Made by a program: the position numbers and the translations under genes. This document shows positions 6,209 to 7,300 of a stretch of DNA of 7,300 bases, piece by piece. This DNA is from JBKPDV01 sp046728075 (GTDB lineage: Bacteria; Acidobacteriota; Thermoanaerobaculia; UBA5066; Gp7-AA6). Location: assembly GCA_046728075.1 (NCBI GenBank), contig JBKPDV010000099.1, forward strand, positions 1 to 7,300, given 5' to 3'. The notes below the pieces were generated by a model. The model was not told where the DNA came from. It ran no database searches and worked only from the letters and a program-made list of their open reading frames with translations. The number at the start of each line of letters is the position of its first letter. Within the stretch, counting starts at the first letter, position 1.

Positions 6209-6224
6209 ACTAGTTCGATAATCG
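6196..6224 (+). promoter_or_regulatory. Candidate hpaB promoter
   Basis: TCGGAA (6196-6201), 17 bp, TAATCG (6219-6224) repeats the pattern of the liv promoter. GATAAT at 6217-6222 is another possible -10, with TTCGGA (6195-6200) 16 bp upstream. The main operator covers the -10 and the degenerate box covers the -35. Confidence 0.35.
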
Positions 6225-6227
6225 AAC
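6213..6227. promoter_or_regulatory. IclR/PcaR-type operator, copy 2 (hpaB)
   Basis: GTTCGATAATCGAAC, identical to copy 1 at 5278-5292 and followed by the same AA. It ends 20 bp before the hpaB ATG, next to the ribosome binding site. Two exact copies of a 15-bp palindrome, placed in the control regions on each side of one regulator gene, define a small regulon. Confidence 0.85.
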
Positions 6228-6231
6228 AAAC

Positions 6232-6240
6232 AAGGGGAGG
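6232..6240 (+). promoter_or_regulatory. Strong ribosome binding site of hpaB
   Basis: AAGGGGAGG lies 7 bp before the ATG at 6248 and decides this start. It nearly equals the site of the liv binding-protein gene. Confidence 0.75.
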
Positions 6241-6247
6241 TCACGCG

Positions 6248-7300
6248 ATGGTAGGCAAGGTGCAGGGAGCATCGGCGATTCCGGCGGAGCACACGGGCAA
6301 CGTCAAAGTCACGCGTCCGCAAACCGGAGCGGAATATCTGGACTCGCTGCGCGACGACCGCACCGTCTACATCTATGGCGAGCGGGTGAAGGACGTCACC
6401 AAGCATCCTGCCTTCCGCAACACCGCGCGCATGGTCGCCCGCCTCTACGACGCGCTGCACGACGACAATCGCAAGGACAAGCTGCTGCTGCCGACCGACA
6501 CTGGCAATGGCAGCATGACGCACGCCTTCTTCAAGGCGCCGAAGACCATGGACGACCTGATCGCCGGTCGCAGCGCGATCGCCGAATGGGCCAGGATCAC
6601 CTATGGCTGGATGGGCCGCGCGCCGGACTACAAGGCAGCCTTCCTTGCGACGCTTGGCGCGAATTCCGACTTCTACGAGCCGTACCAGGACAATGCCAAG
6701 CGTTGGTACAAGTTCAGCCAGGAGCGCGTGCCCTTCATCAACCACGCGATCATCCACCCGCCGGTCGATCGCGATCGTCCGCCGAACGAAGTCGCCGACG
6801 TCTGCTGCCATGTCGAGAAGGAAACCGACGCCGGCATCATCGTGTCGGGCGCCAAGGTGGTCGCAACCGGATCGGTGCTGACCAACTACACCTTCGTTGC
6901 ACATCACGGCTTGATTCCGCTCCAGGACAAGAAGTTTGCTGTCGTGTTCATGGTACCGACCAATGCGCCCGGCGTGAAATTCATCTGCCGCACGTCGTAT
7001 GAGATGAGCGCGAGCGTGATGGGCAGCCCCTTCGACTATCCGATCTCGAGCCGGCTCGACGAGAATGACGCAGTGTTCATCCTCGACAAGGAGCTGGTGC
7101 CCTGGGAGAACGTCTTCGTCCATGGCGACATCGAGAAGGCGAATAATTTTTTCCCGCGCACCGGCTTCCTGCCGCGCTTCGTTGTCCACGGCTGCACGCG
7201 GCTAGCGGTCAAGCTCGACTTCATCGCCGGCCTGTTGCTCAAGGCGGTCGAAGCCTCGGGCACCAAGGATTACCGCGGCGTGCAGGCCAATGTCGGCGAG
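6248..7300 (+). CDS. hpaB: HpaB-family 4-hydroxyphenylacetate 3-monooxygenase, oxygenase component (partial)
   Basis: First 351 codons of a gene cut by the window end; family members have about 480-520 residues. The frame is open throughout. HpaB is the oxygenase of a two-component flavin monooxygenase: it takes FADH2 from a separate reductase (HpaC) and adds a hydroxyl ortho to the phenol OH, turning 4-hydroxyphenylacetate into homoprotocatechuate. Family blocks are plain: TGAEYLDSLRDDRTVYIYGE (26-45), VKDVTKHPAFRN (47-58), AEWARITYGWMGRAPDYKAA (112-131), EKETDAGIIVSGAKVVAT (190-207), SRLDENDA (268-275) and RLAVKLDFIAGLL (318-330). R124, Y128 and H166 keep the spacing of the catalytic R100, Y104 and H142 of the Thermus enzyme. 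The substrate-lid segment (about 214-229) differs from the E. coli protein as I recall it, so a related phenol substrate is possible. The gene has its own IclR operator. Confidence 0.9.
   Translation, partial: MVGKVQGASAIPAEHTGNVKVTRPQTGAEYLDSLRDDRTVYIYGERVKDVTKHPAFRNTARMVARLYDALHDDNRKDKLLLPTDTGNGSMTHAFFKAPKTMDDLIAGRSAIAEWARITYGWMGRAPDYKAAFLATLGANSDFYEPYQDNAKRWYKFSQERVPFINHAIIHPPVDRDRPPNEVADVCCHVEKETDAGIIVSGAKVVATGSVLTNYTFVAHHGLIPLQDKKFAVVFMVPTNAPGVKFICRTSYEMSASVMGSPFDYPISSRLDENDAVFILDKELVPWENVFVHGDIEKANNFFPRTGFLPRFVVHGCTRLAVKLDFIAGLLLKAVEASGTKDYRGVQANVGE

Larger units (their letters stand above)
6141..6247. other. iclR-hpaB intergenic region
   Basis: The 107-bp gap holds a weak inverted repeat, CTGCCC (6142-6147) with GGGCAG (6173-6178), over a 25-base loop and without a T-run, so I do not call a terminator. 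The rest is the hpaB control region with two operator boxes and a ribosome binding site. Having its own operator argues that hpaB is transcribed from its own promoter and not only by read-through from iclR. Confidence 0.6.

Noticed and set aside
5876..7189. 437-codon minus-strand frame opposite iclR and hpaB.
   Set aside because: It spans two clear plus-strand genes and their control region with both operator boxes, has no recognisable domain, and is a codon-bias shadow.
1..7300. CRISPR arrays, insertion sequences, toxin-antitoxin or defence genes.
   Set aside because: No direct repeat arrays, transposase motifs or defence-gene domains are visible on either strand. The only trace of mobility is the tRNA fragment.

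Overview
The window reads as chromosomal DNA of a high-GC alphaproteobacterium, most likely Rhizobiales of the Bradyrhizobium/Rhodopseudomonas type. The reasons are GC-biased third positions throughout, a Tat-exported branched-chain-amino-acid-type (HAAT) binding protein with its own liv operon, and aromatic-catabolism genes under an IclR regulator. The genus is inferred from style, not proven.

Layout. 1-121: the 3' part of a tRNA-Thr(UGU), from the anticodon loop to CCA, with no matching 5' half; this looks like the scar or att site of an integrated element lying to the left. 122-486: no convincing gene, but three tight hairpins (150-167, 188-213, 233-256), the middle one a possible terminator for the operon to its right. 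487-5212, minus strand: a complete five-gene HAAT-family ABC importer in the order binding protein, livG, livF, livH, livM, tightly packed or translationally coupled. 5213-5351: a divergent promoter region. 5352-6140, plus strand: an IclR-family regulator of the PcaR/PobR kind. 6141-6247: a short promoter region. 6248 to the window end, plus strand: the first 351 codons of an HpaB-family FADH2-dependent aromatic hydroxylase, cut by the window edge.

How it works together. The same perfect 15-bp palindrome, GTTCGATAATCGAAC, occurs in both intergenic regions flanking the regulator: at 5278-5292 (liv/iclR) and at 6213-6227 (hpaB). It differs by one base from the PcaR operator of Pseudomonas putida as I recall it (GTTCGATAATCGCAC). 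Each copy has a weaker copy of itself 19 bp further upstream, in the same arrangement relative to the liv operon and to hpaB. The simplest reading is one regulon: an IclR protein that senses an aromatic acid and controls its own gene, a dedicated high-affinity importer and the first catabolic enzyme, a two-component phenol-ring 3-hydroxylase. The likely substrate class is a para-hydroxylated phenyl acid such as 4-hydroxyphenylacetate; the exact ligand cannot be read from the sequence. The flavin reductase (HpaC) and ring-cleavage genes would be expected to the right of the window. The families are all known; the less ordinary content is the regulatory architecture and the tRNA scar.
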